From an uncultured Pseudomonadota bacterium (GTDB lineage Bacteria > Pseudomonadota > Gammaproteobacteria > Burkholderiales > JALYOK01): 64,000 bases of DNA. A program made the translations under genes and the position numbers. Shown here in pieces: positions 26,659 through 35,412 of this stretch; position 1 is the first letter of the stretch, and every line of letters begins with the position of its first letter. Location of the stretch: assembly GCA_902826775.1 (NCBI GenBank), contig CADEHE010000010.1, forward strand, positions 33,949 to 97,948, written 5' to 3'. The notes beneath the pieces are model-generated. The model saw only the letters and a list, made by a program, of their open reading frames with translations, was not told the origin of the DNA and ran no database searches.

Positions 26659-27825
26659 CTACTCACGAGCCAGAATGATGGTGGCGCTGCCGTGACGTGA
26701 TCCAAGCTGCCCGCCGGTGCCTTGTGCCAGCGCCAGCGTGCAGCCAGGCACTTGCACCTTGGGGTGCGCCTCGCCGCGTAGTTGGCGCACCGCCTCGATG
26801 ATTTTTGTCATGCCGCCGCGATTGGCGGGATGATTGTTGCAGAGACCGCCGCCATCGGTGTTGAAGGGAAGCTTGCCGCTGCCGGCAATCAAATTGCCGT
26901 CCGCGACGAATCTGCCGCCATCGCCTTTCTTGCAGAAACCTAGATCTTCCAGTTGCATCAGCACAGTGATGGTAAAGCTGTCGTAAATCGAGGCGTACTG
27001 AATATCTCGCGGCGCAACGCCTGCTTCAGCGAATGCGGCCGCGCCTGACCAGGCTGCACCGGATGTGGTCAGATCGATCTTGCCGCCGTGCTGACCCTTG
27101 GGTGCTTCACCGGCGCCGAGCACTTTTACCAGTGGGCGCCTGAGGCTCTTGGCAATTTCCGGCTGCGCCACGATGACGGCGCCGCCGCCGTCGCTCACCA
27201 CGCAGCAGTCCAGTCGATGCAGCGGATCGGCGATCAGCGGCGAAGCCAGCACTTCTTCCACCGTCACTACCTCGCGCAGCATTGCATCGGGGTTGTGTTG
27301 CGCGTGATGTGAAGCGGCCACTTTGATCCACGCCAATTGCTCGCTGGTGGTGCCGAACTCGTGCATGTGCCGTTTGGCCACCATCGCGTAACCGTTGGCG
27401 GTGCTGATGCCATAAGGCACCTCGAACGCCGTATCCGGTGCGGACGCGCCATAATTGCGCGGCTGCGTGCCGGAGGATCCTTCCGAGCGCGGCCGCCCGG
27501 CGAGCGTGATCAGCGCTACGTTGCACTTGCCCAAGGCGATAGCCTGTGCGGCATGCGCGACGTGCACCAAATAGGAGGAGCCGCCGGTGTCGGTGCTGTC
27601 GACGTGGCGCACCCTCAATCCCATGTAATCGACCATCGCCAATGGGCCTAGTCCCGGAGCGTCGCCGGCGCAGAAATAGCCGTCGATATCATCCTTGTTG
27701 AGACCCGCATCGAGCAGCGCGCCGCGCGCGCACTCGGCGTGCAACTGTGCCACCGACTTGTCGGGTGCTTTGCGCGTGGGATGCTCGAACGCGCCGACGA
27801 TAAACGCTTTGCCCTTAATGCTCAC
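26659..27825 (-). CDS. thiolase-superfamily protein without the nucleophilic Cys (SCP2/Ltp2-like)
   Basis: A 388-residue protein of the SCP2-type thiolase fold. The position that in thiolases reads CGSG here reads GGSS (in DTGGSSYLVHVAHA), so the acyl-accepting Cys is absent. A conserved IYDSFTI keeps the Tyr used as catalytic base in Ltp2-type acyl-CoA retro-aldolases, and CNNHPANRGG and GTGGQLGSRHG are intact. With the DUF35 partner this resembles Ltp2-ChsH2 of steroid side-chain degradation, which cleaves a beta-hydroxyacyl-CoA. Ordinary thiolysis is unlikely; a lipid-transfer or aldolase role is an inference. Confidence 0.82.
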   Translation of the reverse strand: MSIKGKAFIVGAFEHPTRKAPDKSVAQLHAECARGALLDAGLNKDDIDGYFCAGDAPGLGPLAMVDYMGLRVRHVDSTDTGGSSYLVHVAHAAQAIALGKCNVALITLAGRPRSEGSSGTQPRNYGASAPDTAFEVPYGISTANGYAMVAKRHMHEFGTTSEQLAWIKVAASHHAQHNPDAMLREVVTVEEVLASPLIADPLHRLDCCVVSDGGGAVIVAQPEIAKSLRRPLVKVLGAGEAPKGQHGGKIDLTTSGAAWSGAAAFAEAGVAPRDIQYASIYDSFTITVLMQLEDLGFCKKGDGGRFVADGNLIAGSGKLPFNTDGGGLCNNHPANRGGMTKIIEAVRQLRGEAHPKVQVPGCTLALAQGTGGQLGSRHGSATIILARE

Positions 27826-27887
27826 GACGCTCGAACGGTGGGGTGGAGAACTCTGCCACTATAAAGGAATACGCGGCAAAAAGAGCG

Positions 27888-28712
27888 TCAGTCATTCGAA
27901 TCATCGCCGATGGTAGCGGGCTCAATCCAGTTGTGCAGCGCGATGCCGCCATCCACCACCACAGTCGTGCCGGTGACGTAAGAGGAAAAGCGCTCCGCCA
28001 GCAGCGCCACCGCCATGCCGGCGATTTCCTCCGGCGTGCCCAGGCGCTTGAGGCTGGTGCAGCGAATGAGCCGGTCGATGCCCGCGCCCTTGGCGTCAAA
28101 GCCACCACCGGGAATGGCACCCGGCGCGATCGCATTGACGCGTATGCCGTGGGGGCCGAGGGCGCGCGCCAACTCTTTGACCAGCATGGTTTGCCCGGCC
28201 TTGGCAGCGCTGTAGTGCGGTAGATTGCGCGGCGAATCCGCATGCAGCGAGGTGATGAACAGCATGCGTCCGCGCATGCGGCGGGCAATCATATCCTTAG
28301 CGAGTGCGCGGGCGAGGATAAAGCCGGCATGCACGTTCACTTCCAGCATGTCGCGCCAAGTTTGCTCCGCCACCGCCATTAAATGATCACTCTCCTTGCG
28401 GCGCGGACTGGCGCTGTGCGCGAATATCGAGACCGGCTTGCCCAGGGCGCCGACGCGTTTAAGCAAGTCTTGCGTGCCGGCACTCGTGCTGAGGTCGCTC
28501 GGCAGAAAATGGGCGCGACATCCCTGCGAACGTAGTCCGGTCGCGAGCGATTCGCCAGCGGCGCTGTCGATGTCGGTCAGAATAACTTCCGCGCTTTCAC
28601 GGGCCAACGCAGCCGCGATGCTGCGCCCAATGCCGCTGGCGGTACCGGTGATCAGGGCGACATCGTTCGCCAAGAGTGCTGAACTGGGTTGATTCATGGC
28701 GGCGGGATCCAT
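27888..28712 (-). CDS. SDR-family oxidoreductase
   Basis: A 274-residue short-chain dehydrogenase with TGTASGIG, ITDIDSA (acidic end of strand 2, suggesting NAD), HSAS in place of NNAG, and the catalytic SAAKAG (Tyr in HYSAAKAG). C-terminal TGTTVVVDGG is typical. Start alternatives are ATG 28712 and ATG 28697; neither has a clear ribosome-binding site. It lies upstream of the thiolase-like gene and is divergent from pcaI by 38 bases. Confidence 0.85.
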   Translation of the reverse strand: MDPAAMNQPSSALLANDVALITGTASGIGRSIAAALARESAEVILTDIDSAAGESLATGLRSQGCRAHFLPSDLSTSAGTQDLLKRVGALGKPVSIFAHSASPRRKESDHLMAVAEQTWRDMLEVNVHAGFILARALAKDMIARRMRGRMLFITSLHADSPRNLPHYSAAKAGQTMLVKELARALGPHGIRVNAIAPGAIPGGGFDAKGAGIDRLIRCTSLKRLGTPEEIAGMAVALLAERFSSYVTGTTVVVDGGIALHNWIEPATIGDDSND

Positions 28713-28750
28713 GCGGTTACAATAAATGGGTGTTGCAAAGGGAGCCAGGC

Positions 28751-29437
28751 ATGATAAACAAAATCGTCGCTTCCGTGGCCGATGCGCTCGCCGGTGTGCG
28801 CGACGGCGCGACCGTGATGATCAGTGGATTTGGCGGCGCCGGTCAACCGGCCGAGTTGATCGACGGGCTGATCGAGCAAGGCGCGCGCGAGCTCACGATC
28901 GTAAACAACAACGCAGGCAACGGCGACACCGGTTTGGCCGCGCTGCTCAAAGCACGGCGTGTGCGCAAGATCGTCTGCTCGTTTCCGCGGCAAGCCGATT
29001 CCTACGTGTTTGACGAACTTTATCGCAGCGGACAAATCGAGTTGGAACTGGTTCCGCAAGGCAATTTGGCCGAACGCATCCGCGCCGCGGGGGCCGGCAT
29101 CGGAGCGTTCTTCACGCCCACCGGCTATGGTACTCAGCTCGCGCAAGGCAAAGAAACACGCATCATCAGCGGCAAGCCTTTTGTCCTCGAGTACCCGATT
29201 CACGCCGATTTCGCGTTGGTCAAAGCGCTGAAGGCAGACCGCTGGGGTAACTTGGTGTATCGCAAAGCCGCGCGCAATTTTGGGCCGATCATGGCGAGTG
29301 CGGCGCAGTGTGCGGTGGTGCAAGTCGACCAAGTCGTTGAACTCGGCGCGCTCGATCCAGAAGTGATCGTCACGCCGGGTATCTTCGTGCAGCGGGTCGT
29401 GTGTGTTCCCGCGCACATTGCTCGCGCGGTGGCTTGA
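28751..29437 (+). CDS. pcaI: 3-oxoadipate CoA-transferase subunit A
   Basis: A 228-residue alpha subunit of a family I CoA-transferase. It opens MINKIVASVADALAGV and has GGFG-like SGFGGAGQP, the NNNAGNG turn and SFPRQADSYVFDELY, closely matching PcaI as I remember it. With PcaJ it moves CoA from succinyl-CoA to 3-oxoadipate, the penultimate step of the beta-ketoadipate pathway. GGGAGCC precedes the ATG. PcaJ follows after 10 bases. Confidence 0.9.
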   Translation: MINKIVASVADALAGVRDGATVMISGFGGAGQPAELIDGLIEQGARELTIVNNNAGNGDTGLAALLKARRVRKIVCSFPRQADSYVFDELYRSGQIELELVPQGNLAERIRAAGAGIGAFFTPTGYGTQLAQGKETRIISGKPFVLEYPIHADFALVKALKADRWGNLVYRKAARNFGPIMASAAQCAVVQVDQVVELGALDPEVIVTPGIFVQRVVCVPAHIARAVA

Positions 29438-29447
29438 TGGAGATCGT

Positions 29448-30101
29448 GTGAAACGCAGAACTCGAGATCAGATTGCGGCGCGCGTGGCGCTGGATATTCC
29501 TGAAGGTGCCTACGTCAACTTAGGTATCGGCTTGCCCACGCTGGTTGCTAACCATCTGCCGCGCGGGCGGGAGATTTTCTTGCACAGCGAGAATGGCATA
29601 CTCGGCATGGGTCCCGCCCCGGCCGCGGGCGCGGAGGATTGGGACTTGATCAACGCCGGCAAACAGCCGGTGACTCTGCTCACCGGCGGTGCGTTCTTCC
29701 ATCATGCGGATTCATTCGGCATGATGCGCGGTGGTCACCTCGACATTTGCGTGCTCGGCGCGTTTCAAGTATCCGCAGGTGGTGATCTCGCCAATTGGCA
29801 CACTGGTGCGCCCGACGCGATCCCCGCTGTCGGCGGCGCCATGGATTTGGCCATAGGCGCCAAGCGCGTGTTCATCATGATGGAGCACCAAACCAAGAGC
29901 GGCGAAAGCAAGGTTGTGCGGCAGTGCAGCTATCCGCTTACCGGCGTGGCGTGCGTCAGCCGCATTTACACGGATCTGGCGACGATCGACGTCAAACCGG
30001 ACGGTTTGCACGTGGTCGACATGGTCGAGGGCCTAAGCTTTGCCGAGTTGTGCGGCGCCACCGATGCGCCCTTGATCGCGCAGCACGCTCCCGCCCTCTG
30101 A
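29448..30101 (+). CDS. pcaJ: 3-oxoadipate CoA-transferase subunit B
   Basis: A 217-residue beta subunit with the catalytic glutamate in SENGILGMGP (Glu48) that forms the enzyme-CoA thioester. GGAFFHHADSF and GAFQVSAGGDLANWHTG are hallmarks of PcaJ. The GTG at 29448, with GGAG six bases upstream, is preferred over longer in-frame starts that overlap pcaI. It pairs with pcaI and links aromatic ring cleavage to the TCA cycle. Confidence 0.9.
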   Translation: MKRRTRDQIAARVALDIPEGAYVNLGIGLPTLVANHLPRGREIFLHSENGILGMGPAPAAGAEDWDLINAGKQPVTLLTGGAFFHHADSFGMMRGGHLDICVLGAFQVSAGGDLANWHTGAPDAIPAVGGAMDLAIGAKRVFIMMEHQTKSGESKVVRQCSYPLTGVACVSRIYTDLATIDVKPDGLHVVDMVEGLSFAELCGATDAPLIAQHAPAL

Positions 30102-30197
30102 ACGAATCGCCTGAGCAAGGCTGCGCCCTCTTCGGTGCGGCGAAGCTAAGACGCGAGCTAGTCAGTGCAAAAAATGTTTCCCGGGTCGACGCTCTTT

Positions 30198-30203
30198 TAT
30201 AAT
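30198..30203 (+). promoter_or_regulatory. candidate -10 box for the LEA-type lipoprotein
   Basis: A perfect TATAAT lies 46 bases ahead of the lipoprotein ATG. The expected -35 position (about 30175-30181, GTTTCC) is a weak match, so this is only a partial promoter prediction. Confidence 0.4.
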
Positions 30204-30248
30204 CGCGCCTTGCGCCCCACATGTGTTGTCACTGCGAGAGGATTGCCC

Positions 30249-30716
30249 ATGTATCAGCCGCTACGAGCGTTCTGCGTCCTTGTATTGCCGCTATTGTTGG
30301 TAGCGTGCGCCAGCTTAGGCGGCTACAAAGAAGCGCCGAAAGTAAGTCTGGCGAATATCAAAGTGCTCGACGTCGGTTTGCTCGAGCAAAAGCTTGGTTT
30401 GACCATTCGCGTGCAGAACCCCAACGAGAAAGAGCTGCCGATCAAGGCGTTCAGCTACGATCTTTTGCTAAACGGGCAGCAGTTCGCCAGCGGCGTTAGC
30501 GCCAGCGCGGTGACGGTGCCGGCATTCGGCAATGACACTGTCGAAGTCGAAGCCTTCAGCAGTCTCGGCAGCGTGCTGCGCCAGTTTGCCGAGTATCGCA
30601 AGGGCGGGCTCAACAGAGTCAGCTACCGGATCAAGGGCAGCGCGATCTTGACCGAGAGCAGCATCCGCTTGCCGTTCGATTTCGCCGGGGAGATCGGTTT
30701 GCCCGATGAAAAGTGA
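30249..30716 (+). CDS. LEA type 2/WHy-domain lipoprotein
   Basis: A 155-residue lipoprotein with signal sequence and lipobox LLLVAC (Cys about 20), followed by one water-stress/hypersensitive-response (WHy) beta domain containing VQNPNEKELPIKAFSYDLLL. Such lipoproteins are envelope proteins possibly linked to desiccation or stress. The start at 30249 gives a correct signal sequence. The end overlaps the next gene's first ATG by 11 bases. Confidence 0.85.
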   Translation: MYQPLRAFCVLVLPLLLVACASLGGYKEAPKVSLANIKVLDVGLLEQKLGLTIRVQNPNEKELPIKAFSYDLLLNGQQFASGVSASAVTVPAFGNDTVEVEAFSSLGSVLRQFAEYRKGGLNRVSYRIKGSAILTESSIRLPFDFAGEIGLPDEK

Positions 30717-32175
30717 CAACGCTGTGCGCAGCGAAGCGCAGTCATTCCTACGTCGGCTGGGAATCCGGCGCAGCAACAAGGCGCGCGCGTGCGCGGCAAT
30801 GACTGCACTTTTTCTGGGCGCATGCGCTGCGGTCGGCGCAGCGTGCATGGTGGGGCTGACGTTGGTTGCGCCCGCATATGCGCAGAGTCAAGCTGCCCTG
30901 CCTGCGCCGCAGGTGATCGCGCAACTGCCCACGCTGGCGCCGGTGCTCAGCCAAGTCACGCCGGCCGTGGTCAATATCGCCGTGTTGACGCGCTCGCCGG
31001 AGGAAGACAATCCTCTGTTCCAAGACCCATTCTTCCGCCGCTTTTTCGGCGTGCCGGACCGGCCGCGCACGCAGCAAAGCGCCGGCTCGGGTGTTATCGT
31101 CGATGCGGTCAAGGGCTACGTGCTGACCAATCATCACGTCGTCAAGAACGCCGTAGCCGTCAAGGTGATCTTGAAGGACAAGCGCGAGTTCGATGCCAAA
31201 CTAATCGGCAGCGATGCCGGCACCGACATCGCGCTGCTGCGCATCGACCCGGAGAATCTGACCGCCGTGCGCCTGGGCGATTCCGATCAGTTGAGCGTCG
31301 GTGATTACGTGCTGGCGATCGGCAACCCGTTTGGTATAGGGCAGACAGTAACATCTGGAATCGTAAGTGCGCTGGGCAGATCAGGGCTGAACATAGAGGG
31401 GTATGAAGATTTTATTCAGACTGACGCATCGATCAATCCGGGTAATTCCGGTGGCGCGCTTATCAATCTGCGCGGCGAATTGATCGGCGTGAATACCGCG
31501 ATCATCGGCCCGACCGGTGGCAATGTCGGCATCGGTTTCGCCGTGCCGGTCAACATGGCGCGCGCAGTGATGAATCAACTCGTCAAGTATGGCGAAATGC
31601 GCCGCGGCTGGTTTGGCGTGACGGCACAAGACATGACGCCCGATCTCGCTCAAGCGCTGCGCACGAAGCAAACCGACGGAGCCCTCGTCAACGAAATCGA
31701 ACCGGGCTCGCCTGCGGAGAAGGCTGGATTGCGCAAAGGCGATCTGGTGATCGTGATGAATGGCCGCACGGTGCGCGGCTCCGGCGACTTGCGTAACCAA
31801 CTCGGCTTGGTTGCGGTGGGCGACGAGGTGCAATTGAGAATCTTGCGCGACGGCAAGCCGCTCGACATCAAAGGCCGCATCGAGAAAGTGCCGATGGCCA
31901 CAGCCAGCGAGATGGAGAGCATTCCGGAACTCTCCGGCGCGGTGGTCGGCAACGTGCGGCGCGGCAATGTGCGCGGCGTGCTGGTCGCGGAGGTGGAGCA
32001 GGGCAGCCCTGCTTGGTACCACGGTTTGCGCCCTGGCGATGTCATCGTCGCCGTCAATCGGCAGGCGACCGGCACGGTGCGCGATCTGCTGCAAGCGCTG
32101 CGCGGCAAGGAGCGCGTCAACTTGCTTAGCGTCGTGCGCGGGGATTTCTTGCTGACCATCCGGATTCGGCGCTAG
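30706..32175 (+). CDS. HtrA/Deg-family periplasmic serine protease
   Basis: A 489-residue protease with signal region, trypsin-like domain and two PDZ domains. The catalytic triad is His in TNHHVV, Asp in GTDIALL and Ser in GNSGGAL. The PDZ domains begin near residue 300 (GWFGVTAQDM) and near 405. It degrades or refolds misfolded envelope proteins. A second possible ATG at 30799 (residue 32) begins a cleaner signal peptide ending APAYA. The N-terminal 31 residues of the longer form are partly encoded by a repeat-like hairpin (30741-30766), so the shorter start may be the real one. Confidence 0.92.
   Translation: MKSDNAVRSEAQSFLRRLGIRRSNKARACAAMTALFLGACAAVGAACMVGLTLVAPAYAQSQAALPAPQVIAQLPTLAPVLSQVTPAVVNIAVLTRSPEEDNPLFQDPFFRRFFGVPDRPRTQQSAGSGVIVDAVKGYVLTNHHVVKNAVAVKVILKDKREFDAKLIGSDAGTDIALLRIDPENLTAVRLGDSDQLSVGDYVLAIGNPFGIGQTVTSGIVSALGRSGLNIEGYEDFIQTDASINPGNSGGALINLRGELIGVNTAIIGPTGGNVGIGFAVPVNMARAVMNQLVKYGEMRRGWFGVTAQDMTPDLAQALRTKQTDGALVNEIEPGSPAEKAGLRKGDLVIVMNGRTVRGSGDLRNQLGLVAVGDEVQLRILRDGKPLDIKGRIEKVPMATASEMESIPELSGAVVGNVRRGNVRGVLVAEVEQGSPAWYHGLRPGDVIVAVNRQATGTVRDLLQALRGKERVNLLSVVRGDFLLTIRIRR
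30741..30766. repeat. degenerate dispersed hairpin repeat inside the htrA 5' region
   Basis: GTCATTCC and GGAATCC flank a short GC-rich centre, matching the pattern of the GTCATTCC...GGGAATCC repeat seen intact at 61471. It lies within the first codons of the longer htrA start. Confidence 0.4.
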
Positions 32176-32187
32176 CGCGGCGCGCGC

Positions 32188-34380
32188 ATGAGTCTGCACC
32201 GGTGCTTACTCGGAAGCGCGCTTTGGGTTCTCGCTAGCGCGGCAATCGCGCAGACGCCGGAAGCAGTGCCGACCGAGCGCTCACCGCTCGAAGACTTGCG
32301 CCGCCGCTACACCGATGCCGTTTTCCTCGAGGGCGAGGCCGGTCTGAGCGCGGCCGCCGCCGCCGGGCGCGAGCTCTGGTACAAGGCCACCGGCGGCAAC
32401 GCGCGATTTCACTCGGAGCTTGGGCCGAAACTTGGATTCGCGGTGGATTGGCTGCGCGTGTTGCGCGCGGATCGGCGCAGCGAACGTTTCAGAGGGTGGG
32501 GACTGGTCAACGACCCAAGCTGCTGCGTGCCCGGTACGGCCGGCTGTGCAGCAAAGACTCTAGCCGAAACGTACGGATTCGATTGGTGCGCGGGCGACGA
32601 CGAATTGCTGCGCTACGTCGGCAAGGAAGGCTACGTCGATCCGGCCTGCAAGTTCCGCGAGGGCGATAGCGTTGCAGCCACAACACACGAATCGGCGTGC
32701 GAGCTGGCCTTCGGCACCTCTGCCGGGGCGGTGGGTTTTCGCAAGTTTCCCAATCCACGCTTCGATGCCGAAGCGTGGCGGCAGCACAGCAGCGCCTCGC
32801 GCATGCAATGGGACAGTTATCCGGCGCGGCCGATCGAGGAGCGCGTGGAACCGCCGTTTCTCATCGGCATCGCTTGCGCGGCATGTCATGTCGGCTTCGA
32901 TCCGCTCAACCCGCCGCGCGATGCGGCGCAGCCCAACTGGGATAACTTGCGCGCTACGGCCGGCAATCAATACCTGCGCTTCGGCGCGATACTCGCGACC
33001 GGGCTACCCGCCGGCAGCTTGCGCCACACGCTGCTCAGCTTCGGGGAGGCCGGCACGGTGGATACCTCGCTGATAGAAGACGATCACATTGCCAACCCGA
33101 GCAGCATCAATGCCGTCATCAACTTGGCGCAGCGCCCACACATTGACGGACAACTCGCACTGATGAAAGGCGGCGAGGACGGCACCGGTTTGCGCGATTC
33201 AATCCGCCGCGTATATCTGAGCATGGGCGTTTGCGCCGAGCCGTGCTTGATCGAGCATTTGGAGGATCCGCGCCAGTTCGATCCTGCCGCTTCGCGCTAC
33301 CGGCAAACCCCTGTGAACGTCGCGCAATGCCGCAATGATTGCGCCGCGTTCCGGGCGCTGGACGACCGGGCCGAGGCGCTTGCCGAGTTTCTCCACTCCC
33401 GCGATGCGCAGCCGACCGACCTGCGTGCGGCGCGCGAGCAGATGCGGCGTCGCGACGACCCTGCTGCGAGTTACGACGACGCGCAGTTCACCGCGCAGTT
33501 GGAGCGCGAGTTCGGCGCGGGAGCGGTGCAGCGCGGTCGACGCGTGTTCGCTCGGCACTGCGCGCGCTGCCATTCAAGCGAGTCCGGCTTCCGTGCGCCT
33601 TCGTACGACTTTCGCGAACTGGACGCAGCCACCGGCGCGCGCCGCGACTGGCTGGGCAACGACAAACCATCGCGCGATGTGGAAATCGGTACTAACGCTT
33701 GCCGCGCGCTGCATAGCAATCACCTGGCCGGCCACATATGGGCGCCGTTCGCATCCGCCGTGTATCGGCAGCGCGGACGCGGCTACTACCGCAATGTCTC
33801 GCTGCTCAGTTCCTGGGCGCATGCGCCGTTCATGCACAACAACGCGATCGGCCCGGCGCTGTGCCGCTACCCGCAACGCAAAAGATGCTGGGCTTACGAT
33901 CCCAGCGTGGAGGGGCGCTTTCGGCTTTATAAGGCTTCGATGCGAGAACTCTTGAGCGCAGCTCGGCCGGTAAAGATCCCACGTCTCGAACGAGATATTC
34001 GCGTCCCGCTCGATGGCTCAAGTACCGCTGAGTTGCAGGCGCGGCGATTAGTTATCCCCAAGGGCAGCAGCGAAGTCTTGTTTGGGAGTTTCGATTTCAG
34101 AGCGCTTGCGGCGGACCTGGCAGCGACGGTGCACGACAGCAGTGCGCTGCGCGAAACGCTGATACAGCGCCACGGCGAGCGCAGGGCAATCGATCTCTGG
34201 CGCGCGCTGCGGCGGCTAGTGCAGCAAGGCGGCACGAGCGTTCGCATCGATCTGGCTCACCCGGCGTATCAGCCTTATCGCAACTGCGAGGACCAAATCA
34301 TCAATGCCGGGCATCGCTTCGGCGCGAGCCTCAGCGCGGCGGAGAAGAAGGCGCTGATCGCATTCGTGGCGACGCTGTGA
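32188..34380 (+). CDS. large di-haem cytochrome c of the MauG/RoxA-like type
   Basis: A 730-residue exported protein (signal peptide ending IAQ). It has two haem c attachment sites, CAACH at 230-234 and CARCH at 458-462, and an N-terminal Cys-rich part with about six cysteines (SCCVPGTAGC, FDWC, DPAC). The C-terminal RGYYRNVSLLSSWAHAPFMHNNAIGP block resembles MauG-like peroxidases and the rubber oxygenase RoxA, which also carry two widely spaced CxxCH motifs. RoxA-type enzymes cleave isoprenoid double bonds with O2; that activity is only suggested here. The gene follows htrA by 12 bases and overlaps the aroE-like start (GTGA). Confidence 0.7.
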   Translation: MSLHRCLLGSALWVLASAAIAQTPEAVPTERSPLEDLRRRYTDAVFLEGEAGLSAAAAAGRELWYKATGGNARFHSELGPKLGFAVDWLRVLRADRRSERFRGWGLVNDPSCCVPGTAGCAAKTLAETYGFDWCAGDDELLRYVGKEGYVDPACKFREGDSVAATTHESACELAFGTSAGAVGFRKFPNPRFDAEAWRQHSSASRMQWDSYPARPIEERVEPPFLIGIACAACHVGFDPLNPPRDAAQPNWDNLRATAGNQYLRFGAILATGLPAGSLRHTLLSFGEAGTVDTSLIEDDHIANPSSINAVINLAQRPHIDGQLALMKGGEDGTGLRDSIRRVYLSMGVCAEPCLIEHLEDPRQFDPAASRYRQTPVNVAQCRNDCAAFRALDDRAEALAEFLHSRDAQPTDLRAAREQMRRRDDPAASYDDAQFTAQLEREFGAGAVQRGRRVFARHCARCHSSESGFRAPSYDFRELDAATGARRDWLGNDKPSRDVEIGTNACRALHSNHLAGHIWAPFASAVYRQRGRGYYRNVSLLSSWAHAPFMHNNAIGPALCRYPQRKRCWAYDPSVEGRFRLYKASMRELLSAARPVKIPRLERDIRVPLDGSSTAELQARRLVIPKGSSEVLFGSFDFRALAADLAATVHDSSALRETLIQRHGERRAIDLWRALRRLVQQGGTSVRIDLAHPAYQPYRNCEDQIINAGHRFGASLSAAEKKALIAFVATL

Positions 34381-35243
34381 CGCACGCTGAACCCAAGATC
34401 TTGGTTGGATTGGTCGGCGCGGGCATACAGCAATCGCTTTCCCCAGCGATGCACGAAGCAGAAGCGCGCCATCACGGCCTGAACTTGCTGTACCAGTTGA
34501 TCGATCTCGATGTCTTGCGTTGCGGCGCCGAAGCGCTGCCCAAACTGCTCGAAGCCGCCCAGCTGATGGGGTTTGCCGGGCTGAACATCACGTTCCCGTG
34601 CAAGCAAGCGGTCATCCCGCTGCTCGACGAACTCTCGCCCGAGGCGGGCGCGATCGGCGCGGTCAACACCGTCATATTCGGCACAGACGGCAGCACCACC
34701 GGCCACAACACCGATAGCCCCGGATGGCGCTGGGCATTGCAACACGGCTTGCCGCATGCGGATCTATCGCGTGTTGTCCTGCTCGGCTGTGGTGGCGCCG
34801 GTGCGGCGATTGCCGATGCGTTGGTGCGCCTGGGTGCGAAGCACATCTTCCTGATCGATCGCGAGCCGAAACGCGCCGCGGAACTCGCGGCAAGGCTCAA
34901 TGCGCGCACGAACACTGCATCGGCCGCGCGCGCCGAAGCGACCTCAGACTTGGCCGCAGCGCTCGCTGGTGCAAGCGGCCTGGTGCACGCCACGCCCACC
35001 GGCATGGAAAAAATGCCCGGCACACCACTGCCGGCACATCTGCTGCGCAAGGAGCTTTGGGTTGCGGATGCGGTTTATTTTCCAATTGAAACGGCCTTGC
35101 TCACAGCGGCGCGCGCATGCGGTTGCGCGACGCTGGACGGCGGCGGCATGGCGGCGGGGCAGGCAGCAGGCGCGTTCCGGCTTTTTACTGGACGAGAGCC
35201 GGATGTAGTGCGCATGTATGGGCATTTGCGTCGCTTACTTTGA
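34377..35243 (+). CDS. aroE: shikimate/quinate dehydrogenase family protein
   Basis: A 288-residue AroE-type protein with the substrate motif SLSPAMHEAEA, the catalytic Lys in NITFPCKQ, Asp in NTDSPGW and the cofactor motif GCGGAGAAIADAL. It reduces 3-dehydroshikimate or, as YdiB/quinate dehydrogenases do, oxidises quinate or shikimate. Its GTG start overlaps the TGA of the upstream cytochrome, which is unusual for a biosynthetic aroE and hints at a catabolic paralogue. A second copy elsewhere in the genome would settle that. Confidence 0.85.
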   Translation: MTHAEPKILVGLVGAGIQQSLSPAMHEAEARHHGLNLLYQLIDLDVLRCGAEALPKLLEAAQLMGFAGLNITFPCKQAVIPLLDELSPEAGAIGAVNTVIFGTDGSTTGHNTDSPGWRWALQHGLPHADLSRVVLLGCGGAGAAIADALVRLGAKHIFLIDREPKRAAELAARLNARTNTASAARAEATSDLAAALAGASGLVHATPTGMEKMPGTPLPAHLLRKELWVADAVYFPIETALLTAARACGCATLDGGGMAAGQAAGAFRLFTGREPDVVRMYGHLRRLL

Positions 35244-35359
35244 GTAACCAACCCAGAGTTCGCGAGACCAGACCTGGCGCTGTAGGGTGGCAGATGGGCT
35301 CTGGGCTACACATGTTTGGGCGGTGGATTGTGAGCCGCTGCGACTTTGTCCTAGAACTA

Positions 35360-35412
35360 AGGAATCTCTGAATAAGTCCTCCGCGATCGCGTGGGACTTG
35401 TTCAGAGATTCC
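35360..35412. terminator. long inverted repeat between converging genes
   Basis: AGGAATCTCTGAATAAGTCC (35360-35379) pairs with GGACTTGTTCAGAGATTCC (35394-35412), a 19-bp stem with one mismatch and a 14-base loop. It ends right at the stop codon of the LLM oxidoreductase and lies between it and the converging aroE. It probably terminates in both directions and may be a dispersed repeat. Confidence 0.65.
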
